The position numbers were made by a program, and so were the translations under genes. A DNA stretch of 11,341 bases from OFTM34 sp047639415 (lineage in GTDB: Bacteria > Planctomycetota > UBA1135 > GCA-002686595): the NCBI GenBank assembly GCA_047639415.1, contig JBLINP010000134.1:1-11341 (forward strand), in the 5' to 3' direction. A model generated the notes under the pieces. That model saw only the letters and a list, made by a program, of their open reading frames with translations, was not told where the DNA came from and searched no databases. Positions 1-7,065 of this stretch are shown piece by piece (within the stretch, counting starts at the first letter, position 1; every line of letters starts with the position of its first letter).

Positions 1-68
1 GGGTACTTGGTCCGTCCGCTTTCAGGTAGATCTCCAATATCCGCCGACCCGTCCCGATCACTAACGGC

Positions 69-665
69 ATGGATGCAGAAATAGAACAAGATGACGATCC
101 GCATCTAATCACCCGCGTCCTCGACCGGGTGAGAAGGAAGGAACCTAGGGCAGCGAATGAGCTCTTGCCGCTGGTTTACAAGGAACTTCGCCGGCTAGCT
201 CAGTCTCGGATTGCGAGACTTGAAGCGGGACAAACGCTGCAGGCAACGGCGCTCGTTCACGAAGCCTGGATTCGTGTCGTTGGAAGCGGAGATCCCGGTT
301 GGGAATGTCGCGCGCACTTCTTCGGTGCAGCCGCCCAAGCCATGCGAAACATCATGGTTGAGCAGAGCAGGAAAAAGTCGTCGCTCAAGCACGGCGGAAA
401 TCACATACACATCGACCAAGATGATGCCGAAGAAATCAGCGTCGAGGCTCCCGTCGACAATGTGCTCTTGCTCGACGATGCCTTGCGGAAACTCGAGAAG
501 CGAGATCCGGTGAAAGCGCGGCTTGTCGAGTTGAGATTTTTCACCGGCCTCACCATGCCGGAGGTCGCTGAAGTCTTGGGATTGCCACTAACGCGGGTTG
601 AACGGGATTGGCGCTTTACAAGGGCTTGGTTACAACGCGAAATCGAAGGACTACAGATCGACTAA
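69..665 (+). CDS. ECF sigma-70 factor, planctomycete/acidobacterial (TIGR02999-like) subfamily
   Basis: This 198-residue protein is an alternative RNA polymerase sigma factor with regions 2 and 4 only. Region 2 spans about residues 27-105 and contains the subfamily signature GQTLQATALVHEAWIRV at 54-70. Region 4 spans about 137-193, and its helix-turn-helix (TMPEVAEVLGLPLTRVERDW, roughly 162-181) should read the -35 element. Length is normal for the family. The ATG at 69 is the only sensible start: an in-frame TAG lies at 27-29 and no start codon intervenes. There is no clear Shine-Dalgarno sequence. No anti-sigma factor gene is adjacent; instead a Ser/Thr kinase gene follows after 28 bp on the same strand. 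Sigma/kinase gene pairs of this kind are common in Planctomycetota, so control by phosphorylation or docking to the kinase is a reasonable inference. Its target promoters are unknown. Confidence 0.93.
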   Translation: MDAEIEQDDDPHLITRVLDRVRRKEPRAANELLPLVYKELRRLAQSRIARLEAGQTLQATALVHEAWIRVVGSGDPGWECRAHFFGAAAQAMRNIMVEQSRKKSSLKHGGNHIHIDQDDAEEISVEAPVDNVLLLDDALRKLEKRDPVKARLVELRFFTGLTMPEVAEVLGLPLTRVERDWRFTRAWLQREIEGLQID

Positions 666-693
666 CCGATGAAGTACCTAGGACAAAAAAGCT

Positions 694-3600
694 GTGTTCG
701 ACGACGACCGTGACCGGAAGCTTGAGGAGCTGTTTCAACTCGGTGCCGATTTAGATATCTCCGAGCGCGAAGCCTTTTTTGTTCGCCATTGCGGCACGGA
801 CGCGGAACTGCGAACAGAACTCGAGGAGTTGCTGCGGCAGGACGAGGAGGGCACGAAGGACTTCCTTCAGAGCCCCGTCCTGACTTCCCGTCAAACATCG
901 ACAGGCGAAGAAGAAGAGTTACCGTCCCCCGGTAAGAGCTTCATGCCGGAACGAATCGGACGCTATCGCATCATCGAACGCGTTGGCGAAGGCGGCATGG
1001 GTTCGGTTTACCTGGCCGAACAAGAGCACCCAGTCCGGCGACGTGTGGCTTTGAAAATCGTCAAAGCCGGTATGGATACTGAACGCGTGATTCAGCGTTT
1101 CGAGATGGAGCGACAGGCACTGGCCTTGATGGATCATCCTGGAATCGCGCGCATCTTTGACGGAGGTGCCACCGATACGGGCCGACCCTACTTCGCCATG
1201 GAGTTTGCGCCGGGAATTTCAATCACGCGCTTTTGTGATTCCGAAAACCTAAGCATGCGGGACCGTTTGCTGCTCTTCATTCAGGTATGTGAAGCCGTTC
1301 AGCACGCGCACCACAAGGGCATCATTCACCGCGACATCAAACCTACCAACGTTTTGGTTTCTCGCCGTGACGACGGCCGCATCGTGCCTAAGGTCATCGA
1401 CTTCGGCATTGCTCGCGCTACGTCGGAGTCCTCCGAAGAGCGCCGACAAAGTACGCGAGCATCCGAAGTGGTCGGCACGGCTTACTACATGAGCCCCGAG
1501 CAGGCTGACCCCGAAGGAGTCAACGTTGACACGCGTACCGACGTGTACGCACTCGGGGTGATGCTCTACGAATTGTTGACCGGCGTGCTGCCCTTTGATT
1601 CCGATACGTTTAGGGGCAAGACCGCGGCAGAGGTTCAAACCATTTTACGCGATGTGGACCCGGCGCACCCCAGTGCTCGAGTTGCTGGACTTGGCGCGTC
1701 GACCACAACCGTCGCAGAGCGACGAGGCGTCGCTCGCCACGCACTCGTCTCGCATCTTGCAGGCGACTTGGACTGGATCACGATGCGAGCGATGGAAAAA
1801 GATCCTCAGCATCGCTACTCCTCCGCTGCAGGCTTAGTGGCCGACATTCGAAACCATCTCGAAGATCGCACGCTTATGGCCGGTCCTCCGGACATGGCCT
1901 ACCGGGTGAAAAAGTTCATTCGGCGCAACCGAATCAAGGTCGTTTCGGGCGCCTTGATCCTACTGGCGATGATCGCTGGCATCATCGGAACGACATGGGG
2001 CATGCTCGAATCCTCTCGAACTCGGGATGAGGCGCTGGTTGCAAAGGCACGCGCTGAAACGGCCGAGCGTGAGTCCGATATGCTTCGCATAGAAGCGGAT
2101 AGCCAACGGCAGGCTGCGGAAGACAAGCGCGACGAAGCACTAGCCTCGAAAGCGGCAGCCCAAGCTGCCGAGAAGGAAGCCGAGCGTCAACGCGGAATGG
2201 CGGATGCGGCTCAGTTAGCTGAGGCGTCGCTTCGCTCTTCGGCCGAGAACGAAGCCAAACAGTCCCAAGACATTACGAGGTTCTTGGTTAAGACTTTGTC
2301 GCTTGCTGATTCAGGCGCTTCGGTGAACCCGCAACCGTCATTGGAGACGATGTTGGTTTCTGCAAGCGAACGAGTTGAAAACGCATTTCAGGAATCTCCC
2401 GCGGGCGAAGCCACGGTTAGAAAGGTGTTGGGTGAAGCGATGCATTCACTGGGACACCTAGAAGTTGCCGAAACTCACTTACGTCGCGCGTTAGAGATTC
2501 AACGCGGTCTGATCGGTACCGAGAATTCGGAGATCTACGAAACCATGGCCCGACTCGCTCGCGTTTATACCGAGTCGGACTCTCGCAACGCTTTTGAATT
2601 GTTCCAACGCTCCTGCAAAGTTGGCGCCAAAGTCATCGGGCAATACCATCACTCGCTCGAACCGTACCTCGAAGACCTAATCGAGCACGTTTCCGAAATC
2701 GACGTTCACCACTCAGCCAGGCTGTTTGAATTCGTCGTGGAGAATTTGCCAGACCACTTGCCTGCGAACGATGAGCACTGGCTGATTGTCGCCGACATAT
2801 TTGAATTCCTTGGTCACTCCCTTGGTTATCAATGGGGAGCCGTCGAAGGTGTCCGATTCCTAGAGGAAGCGCTTGTCATTCGTCGCCGTGAACTCCCAGT
2901 CGCGCACCCAAAGATTGCCAACGTCCTCAACTTGCTCGTCAACGTCCTCAACTCGCAGGGCGAGTATTCGTACGCAAACGACCTCATTCATGAGTCTCTC
3001 CTAATTTACGAGGCTGCGTTTCCGAGCGACCATTGGCTGCTCTCCGAAACGCGTTCACTGCTTGGCGAATGCCAGAGTGGACAAGGCTACGTGGTCGCCG
3101 CCGAAGACTACTTGCTCCCCAGCCATAAGGTCATCGTCGCCGCACGGGGAAATGTCAGTCGAGCAGGTCTCGACTCCATATCTCGATTGATCAAACATTT
3201 CGAAAACTCCATGCGCCCTGCTCTGGCAGACCAGTATCGAGGTGAACTCGCGCAAGCATTCGCTTTTTCGCGTAACGCGCCCTCGCATTGGGACAAGCAA
3301 GCCGCAGCCTTCCTACCAGAGCACCGTGATCTAATCGTCGCGATCGAAAAACTCGACGCACTCGTACTTCAAGATACGCATAGCACGGCTAACCACATTC
3401 CCTTCCACGCGGAACTAGGAGAAGCGATGGCGCAAGTCATCGAACTGCGACACAAGCTGCTTGAGCATGACGATCCGCTCTCGGTCATTATCGCTCGCCT
3501 ACTTTCCGAGTACGTCGGAACCGAATCGCACGAGATATTCGAAATCGATCAGTTCGTTAGCGAAGAGGTTTTGCTCGTTCTCAATCCTCATCGAGAACGA

Positions 3601-4389
3601 CTCCCTCAACCGGTTGCAACGGCTCTCAAGTTTCTTGGCCGAAACGCACTCGCGCTCGATAACGATCCCGCGCGAGCCGAGGGCTATTTCGGACAGGCTT
3701 GGGAACTCCAGCATCGAGCTTTCGGGTTCTCGGATGAAGAGACTCTCGAGACGCTTCAATCCTTGATCGTCACCTTGGTCGAACAAGGTCGCTTCACCGT
3801 TGCGGAAGCTCGCCTCATTCGGACTTGGGAAGAGTGCATGGCGCTCTTCGGACCACGTCACGAATCCACCGATTCGGTTCTCGGATATCTGTCTCGCCTC
3901 TATTTGGATTGGGATCGTCCGACCATGCTCGAAACCTACCTGGAGAAGCATCTCCGAGTCGATTTCTCCGACGACCAAGGAGCTTTTAGATTGGACCGTT
4001 GGGCCCGACTCGCCGTTCGGACCGATGGCTTCAGCGACCGACTCTACGATCTTGCAAAAAGTGCAAGTGAACGCGCCATCGAGGTTGGTGGCCCACACCC
4101 ACTCTTTGAATCGACGATCGGCAAAGCTCTATACCGACTGCGCCGGCCAGAGGAAGCCCGCGTGCTGTTGATCCGAGCCAACGAGCGCAGTCCGCGTGAG
4201 CGACCGGACAATCTTGCCGTACTCGCCATGATCCATTCCCAGCTGGGAGAAGAGGACGAGCTGCACAACGTGTACGAGCGCCTCTTGCGCTTTGAATCTG
4301 AAGTTGGGCGCGCAGATTTCACCGACGAAGCCAACATCGAGATCGATTTATACGTGACGGAAGCCGAGAAAACCTTCCGAAATCCCTAG
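694..4389 (+). CDS. Large membrane Ser/Thr protein kinase with C-terminal TPR repeats
   Basis: A 1231-residue Hanks-type kinase. Residues 1-80 form the short acidic helical module usual at the N-terminus of sigma-linked kinases. The kinase domain (about 93-395) is complete: glycine loop GEGGMG at 98-103, ATP-binding K121, HRD at 212-214 with K216 and N219, DFG at 236-238, and SPE at 267-269. A single hydrophobic segment (about 416-435) should span the membrane. It is followed by an Ala/Glu/Arg-rich probable coiled coil (about 440-525) and a long helical region with TPR-like repeats, clearest at about 585-624, 717-810 and 995-1070. The arrangement suggests a cytoplasmic kinase with an extracytoplasmic protein-binding sensor. 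The start is GTG at 694, with a weak AGGA at 680-683; the ATG at 669 is out of frame. The gene lies 28 bp after the sigma factor gene and is likely cotranscribed with it. The ligand is unknown. Confidence 0.95.
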   Translation: MFDDDRDRKLEELFQLGADLDISEREAFFVRHCGTDAELRTELEELLRQDEEGTKDFLQSPVLTSRQTSTGEEEELPSPGKSFMPERIGRYRIIERVGEGGMGSVYLAEQEHPVRRRVALKIVKAGMDTERVIQRFEMERQALALMDHPGIARIFDGGATDTGRPYFAMEFAPGISITRFCDSENLSMRDRLLLFIQVCEAVQHAHHKGIIHRDIKPTNVLVSRRDDGRIVPKVIDFGIARATSESSEERRQSTRASEVVGTAYYMSPEQADPEGVNVDTRTDVYALGVMLYELLTGVLPFDSDTFRGKTAAEVQTILRDVDPAHPSARVAGLGASTTTVAERRGVARHALVSHLAGDLDWITMRAMEKDPQHRYSSAAGLVADIRNHLEDRTLMAGPPDMAYRVKKFIRRNRIKVVSGALILLAMIAGIIGTTWGMLESSRTRDEALVAKARAETAERESDMLRIEADSQRQAAEDKRDEALASKAAAQAAEKEAERQRGMADAAQLAEASLRSSAENEAKQSQDITRFLVKTLSLADSGASVNPQPSLETMLVSASERVENAFQESPAGEATVRKVLGEAMHSLGHLEVAETHLRRALEIQRGLIGTENSEIYETMARLARVYTESDSRNAFELFQRSCKVGAKVIGQYHHSLEPYLEDLIEHVSEIDVHHSARLFEFVVENLPDHLPANDEHWLIVADIFEFLGHSLGYQWGAVEGVRFLEEALVIRRRELPVAHPKIANVLNLLVNVLNSQGEYSYANDLIHESLLIYEAAFPSDHWLLSETRSLLGECQSGQGYVVAAEDYLLPSHKVIVAARGNVSRAGLDSISRLIKHFENSMRPALADQYRGELAQAFAFSRNAPSHWDKQAAAFLPEHRDLIVAIEKLDALVLQDTHSTANHIPFHAELGEAMAQVIELRHKLLEHDDPLSVIIARLLSEYVGTESHEIFEIDQFVSEEVLLVLNPHRERLPQPVATALKFLGRNALALDNDPARAEGYFGQAWELQHRAFGFSDEETLETLQSLIVTLVEQGRFTVAEARLIRTWEECMALFGPRHESTDSVLGYLSRLYLDWDRPTMLETYLEKHLRVDFSDDQGAFRLDRWARLAVRTDGFSDRLYDLAKSASERAIEVGGPHPLFESTIGKALYRLRRPEEARVLLIRANERSPRERPDNLAVLAMIHSQLGEEDELHNVYERLLRFESEVGRADFTDEANIEIDLYVTEAEKTFRNP

Positions 4390-4426
4390 TAGGAACCCCG
4401 AGAACAGCCTCCGGAAATTATTTCCA

Positions 4427-4456
4427 GAAAAGCGAAGGGTTCTACATCCGCTTTTC
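4427..4456 (+). terminator. Possible terminator hairpin after the kinase gene
   Basis: GAAAAGCG (4427-4434) is perfectly complementary to CGCTTTTC (4449-4456) across a 14-nt loop, 37 nt after the kinase stop codon. A smaller GGAAA-TTA-TTTCC hairpin lies just before it at 4413-4425. No T tract follows, so this is not a classical intrinsic terminator. It may protect the 3' end of the transcript or be unrelated. Confidence 0.35.
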
Positions 4457-4504
4457 GGATTGTGAGCAGAAGGCAAACATTAGGCAGCGTCGGTACCTCG
4501 GCGA

Positions 4505-4558
4505 TCACCCACACTCCCTCACAAGCATCCCTCCCTCCGGGGATGTTTCTGTGGGTGA
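4505..4558. repeat. Nested inverted repeat (9-bp stem enclosing a 6-bp stem)
   Basis: TCACCCACA (4505-4513) pairs perfectly with TGTGGGTGA (4550-4558). Inside it CATCCC (4526-4531) pairs with GGGATG (4540-4545). The result is a two-tier hairpin with a 12-nt bulge on one side and 4 nt on the other, which would fold on either strand. No coding function is apparent. It could be part of a structured RNA or of a mobile-element remnant. Confidence 0.55.
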
Positions 4559-4620
4559 ACTGCTCAATGCAAGCCTCGACATAGACCCCCCAAAGGGTTG
4601 TGTCCTCCTCACCAAGCAAG

Positions 4621-4706
4621 GCCTGCTCCGAACTCCGATTCCTCCCCGCGACCGCGCCCTCACGCAGTCATGGGTCGAACCCTCCCTTTTTGAGTTCGGA
4701 GCAGGC
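4621..4706. repeat. Perfect 15-bp inverted repeat enclosing 56 nt
   Basis: GCCTGCTCCGAACTC (4621-4635) is repeated exactly in inverted orientation as GAGTTCGGAGCAGGC (4692-4706). The 56-nt interior is C-rich and contains a short GGGT-CGA-ACCC dyad at 4671-4681. Read on the minus strand that dyad looks superficially like a tRNA T-arm, but no cloverleaf can be built. A perfect 15-bp stem is not expected by chance over so short a distance. It could be a small-RNA stem, a MITE-like element or a bidirectional terminator. No T tract follows the plus-strand copy; TTTTT at 4687-4691 lies inside the loop. Confidence 0.6.
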
Positions 4707-4836
4707 ACTGCACCTAGCAGACGGCTTCGTCGAAGTAGGTAGTTTTTCGGACAGCCTGCTAACTCCCCCCCCCGCGATGCAGCGCGGCAGAGGGTTGAGA
4801 ATGGTGAAACTAGAACGGCGACTTCTGTGGACAGCC

Positions 4837-4854
4837 CTGCCCGTTGGTGGGCAG
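4837..4854 (-). terminator. Possible hairpin terminator after the sulfatase-like gene
   Basis: On the minus strand CTGCCC (4854-4849), a 6-nt loop and GGGCAG (4842-4837) form a GC-rich hairpin starting one base past the sulfatase-like stop codon at 4858-4856. No U tract follows. It is placed correctly to end the three-gene operon, but by sequence it is only a weak candidate. Confidence 0.35.
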
Positions 4855-4855
4855 C

Positions 4856-6319
4856 TCAGTCGCCGATATAGCCGAGGTCTTCTAGGTTTTTAAGAGCGCC
4901 GGCGTCCAGGCTGTCGAAGCCGTCGCCTTCTACGACTTGTCTGCGGCTGGTCATGTCCTTCCAGCCTTCGCGTGCGACTTGCTTGAGTTTGGCGACGCGC
5001 TCGGAATGTTCGCTCGACACATCGTTCGCTTCGTCGGGATCCGCTTCGAGGTCGAAGAGTTCCAAGCTGTCGAGCTCGATGTTGAAGATACCCTTCCACT
5101 TACCGTCGCGCACGACGACGTTTTGATCTCCGCGACTCTTCAACCAGGGACCGAAGCGTTTGCGTTCGTTGATGCGCACCGAAACGATTCGCGGTTCTGT
5201 TGGTGATGCCTGATCGTTTGATAGACGCGCGCCCCAATCCAATCCGGTGAGATCGGCGAGTTGATCGGTTTCGTCAATGACGCCCATGATCGTGGGAAGC
5301 AAATCGATCAAGCTTGAAGGCTCCGTCACGCGAGTGCCGCCGTGCAGTCCCTCTGGGAAACGAACGATCATCGGGACGTGGATCAACTCTTGATAGAGCG
5401 ATTGATCATGCAACCAACCACCGTGCTCCCCCATCTCTTCGCCGTGGTCGGACAGCACGATGAAGAGGGTTTGATCCCAACGGCCGCGTTCGCGCAGTTT
5501 TTGAACGATCGACGCAATCCGCTCGTCGCACTCCTTCACCGATCGTGCGTAGATGCGATAAGCCTCGGCTTGGCGCTCATTAAGTTCCGCTAACAGCCCA
5601 GCTTGTTCACCATCAAAGTCAGTTCCGGCGTTGCGTGGGTCGTCCTGATAACCGGCCCGCGTCAGCACCCGATAGCGATCGACTTTTTCGCGATACCAAT
5701 CGATGAACTCACGCTCATCCGAATCCAAGGACCAATTGTTGTTCGCAGGTGTGTTGTGCGGGTCGTGCGGCTCGGCGTTGTGCACGTAAAGCAACAGCGG
5801 ATCTTTGTCAGGGCTGCCATCCGGAAGCATCAAGAGTGGCATGACTTGCTCGCCGTCGATGTCGATTTCCGTGCGCTTACTGAACTCATAGCCGCGGTCC
5901 AACTCACACATCGGACCCGCGAAGGCGTTGCGGTAAAGCGCGCGAGTCTCGTAATCGAGGTTTCCAAGTCGCTCGGCAAGCGTCTTCATGCTCTTCGGCA
6001 AACGCCGATTCTCGATGTTCACGCCATGCTCGACGATGTGCCGGCCGGTGACGAGCGAAGCGACCGAAGGCAACGTCCACGGCGCAGCTGAACTCGCGTC
6101 TTCGAAAACCACGCTTTCCTTCGCGAGTTCCGCCAAGAAGGGCGTCGCCAACTCGCTCTCGAGTTCTACGAAGTCCGCGCGCAGCGTATCGACTAAAACG
6201 ATGACAACATCAGGTCGTTCTCCCGCGTACTTTGCTGGCACCAACTTGGGCGAGCAACTTGCACACAAGAGGCCAACGAAGAGAAGACTGACTCGCGATC
6301 GGCTCCAGTACGAATGCAT
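4856..6319 (-). CDS. Sulfatase-fold (alkaline phosphatase superfamily) secreted lipoprotein with Thr at the nucleophile position
   Basis: This 487-residue protein has the sulfatase fold. Residues 1-22 look like a signal peptide ending at C22 in LLCASC, an imperfect lipobox, so envelope anchoring is likely but not certain. Metal-site motifs are present: VDTLRAD with D44, and SDHGEEMGEHGG with D291 and H292. The usual sulfatase motif C/S-x-P-x-R is replaced by T82-L-P-S-V86 within PWTLPSVASLVTG, so the Cys or Ser needed for formylglycine and the partner Arg are both absent. A Thr nucleophile is known in superfamily relatives such as LtaS and phosphoethanolamine transferases, so phosphodiester or phosphotransfer chemistry may be more likely than sulfate-ester hydrolysis. 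Length is typical, and the C-terminus ends in the common LEDLGYIGD tail. It is the last gene of the operon, 5 nt after the reductase stop, with no evident Shine-Dalgarno. Its substrate is unknown; an envelope glycan is inferred from context. Confidence 0.88.
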   Translation of the reverse strand: MHSYWSRSRVSLLFVGLLCASCSPKLVPAKYAGERPDVVIVLVDTLRADFVELESELATPFLAELAKESVVFEDASSAAPWTLPSVASLVTGRHIVEHGVNIENRRLPKSMKTLAERLGNLDYETRALYRNAFAGPMCELDRGYEFSKRTEIDIDGEQVMPLLMLPDGSPDKDPLLLYVHNAEPHDPHNTPANNNWSLDSDEREFIDWYREKVDRYRVLTRAGYQDDPRNAGTDFDGEQAGLLAELNERQAEAYRIYARSVKECDERIASIVQKLRERGRWDQTLFIVLSDHGEEMGEHGGWLHDQSLYQELIHVPMIVRFPEGLHGGTRVTEPSSLIDLLPTIMGVIDETDQLADLTGLDWGARLSNDQASPTEPRIVSVRINERKRFGPWLKSRGDQNVVVRDGKWKGIFNIELDSLELFDLEADPDEANDVSSEHSERVAKLKQVAREGWKDMTSRRQVVEGDGFDSLDAGALKNLEDLGYIGD

Positions 6320-6324
6320 AACGA

Positions 6325-7065
6325 TCAGAAGTTGATCTTGCGCATCACAAAGCGCGGAAGGTTTTTAATGGCGAGCATTACAAAGCGCCAAATTCCCGGC
6401 GCGTAGACGATCGGCGTGCCCTTATCGATCGCCTTGAGCACGATTTTGGCGACATCGTCGGGCTCTCCCGCGAAGGGCGGCGGATCCAAACCTGCCGTCA
6501 TGCCGGTTTTGACGAAGCCGGGCTTCACGCAGATGGTGACCAATCCCTCGCTCCTGAATTTGTGATCCATAGCTTCGAGGTAAGCGGACAAGCCGGCCTT
6601 ACTCGCGCCGTAAATCGCGACGGGCTTGCGTCCACGATCGCCCGCCACTGACGAGAAGACGCACAGCGTTCCTCCACCACCAGCGAGCAGTCGTTTACGT
6701 GCTTCCTCGCAAAACGCGACGGTGTTCGCGAAATTGATAACGAGCATCTGACGCGCACGTTCGGTATCCGCTTCCAAGTCGGCTTGCTCAGCGAAGATGG
6801 CGGCCGTGACTACGACGAGATCCAATCCGCCGAGCGCTTCACTGGCTGCGTCCAATGCCGCGCCGAAGTTTTCGGGCTCAGAAAGGTCACACAGTCCGTG
6901 CCCGACCTCCTGCTTGTTCATCCCGTGAACAACCAAGTCGCTGGCCGAACGCTGCATGTCCTCAGCGTCACGACCAAGCAAGTACAACGTGTCTCCACGC
7001 TCGGCCAATGCACGCGCGAGCGAACGCCCCATGCCCTTCGTGCCACCTAAGATCGCTACTTTCAC
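6325..7065 (-). CDS. dprE2: Short-chain reductase, DprE2-like (polyprenylphosphoryl-2-keto-pentose reductase)
   Basis: A 246-residue classical short-chain dehydrogenase/reductase. The nucleotide-binding motif GGTKGMG is at residues 8-14, and the catalytic residues are S139, Y152 and K156 (YGASK). In mycobacteria DprE2 uses NADH to reduce decaprenylphosphoryl-2-keto-erythro-pentose to decaprenylphosphoryl-arabinose. Resemblance to mycobacterial DprE2 goes beyond the generic fold: the C-terminus PIVYAPGIWRFVMLAIKNLP followed by RFVMRKINF matches the membrane-associating tail of DprE2 ([20 protein letters not shown]). The start is GTG, overlapping the stop of the upstream oxidase gene by 4 nt (GTGA, 7065-7062). 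GGAG at 7076-7073 gives the best Shine-Dalgarno sequence in the window. The tight coupling to a DprE1-like gene strongly supports the pairing. The exact lipid carrier and sugar are inferred; a generic reductase on another envelope sugar is the alternative. Confidence 0.85.
   Translation of the reverse strand: MKVAILGGTKGMGRSLARALAERGDTLYLLGRDAEDMQRSASDLVVHGMNKQEVGHGLCDLSEPENFGAALDAASEALGGLDLVVVTAAIFAEQADLEADTERARQMLVINFANTVAFCEEARKRLLAGGGGTLCVFSSVAGDRGRKPVAIYGASKAGLSAYLEAMDHKFRSEGLVTICVKPGFVKTGMTAGLDPPPFAGEPDDVAKIVLKAIDKGTPIVYAPGIWRFVMLAIKNLPRFVMRKINF

Larger units (their letters stand above)
4390..4855. other. Non-coding gap between convergent genes, rich in inverted repeats
   Basis: These 466 bp separate the 3' end of the kinase gene from the 3' end of the sulfatase-like gene. 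The short open frames here have no recognisable protein features. The stretch contains at least five dyads: GGAAA/TTTCC at 4413-4425, an 8-bp stem at 4427-4456, a nested two-stem structure at 4505-4558, a perfect 15-bp stem at 4621-4706, and a 6-bp hairpin at 4837-4854. It also has a run of nine C at 4765-4773, followed by a CCGCG/CGCGG hairpin at 4772-4787. Two convergent terminators would explain one or two of these dyads but not all. A degenerate mobile element or a structured small RNA are alternatives. Confidence 0.6.

Noticed and set aside
2922..2956. Short direct repeat AACGTCCTCAACT within the kinase gene (starting near 2921 and 2940)
   Set aside because: It encodes a small local N-V-L-N duplication inside a TPR helix and is compatible with ordinary coding sequence.
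3499..4098. A 199-codon minus-strand open frame inside the kinase gene
   Set aside because: It is fully antisense to the TPR region of the kinase, with no recognisable domain and no independent start signal.
4621..4706. Possible tRNA on the minus strand, from a T-arm-like GGGTTCGACCC
   Set aside because: The flanking stem is 15 bp rather than 7, and no D-arm or anticodon arm can be placed. The resemblance is limited to one short dyad.
4551..4893. Small plus-strand open frames between the kinase and sulfatase-like genes
   Set aside because: They overlap each other and the inverted repeats, lack Shine-Dalgarno sequences and domain features, and one runs antisense into the sulfatase-like gene.
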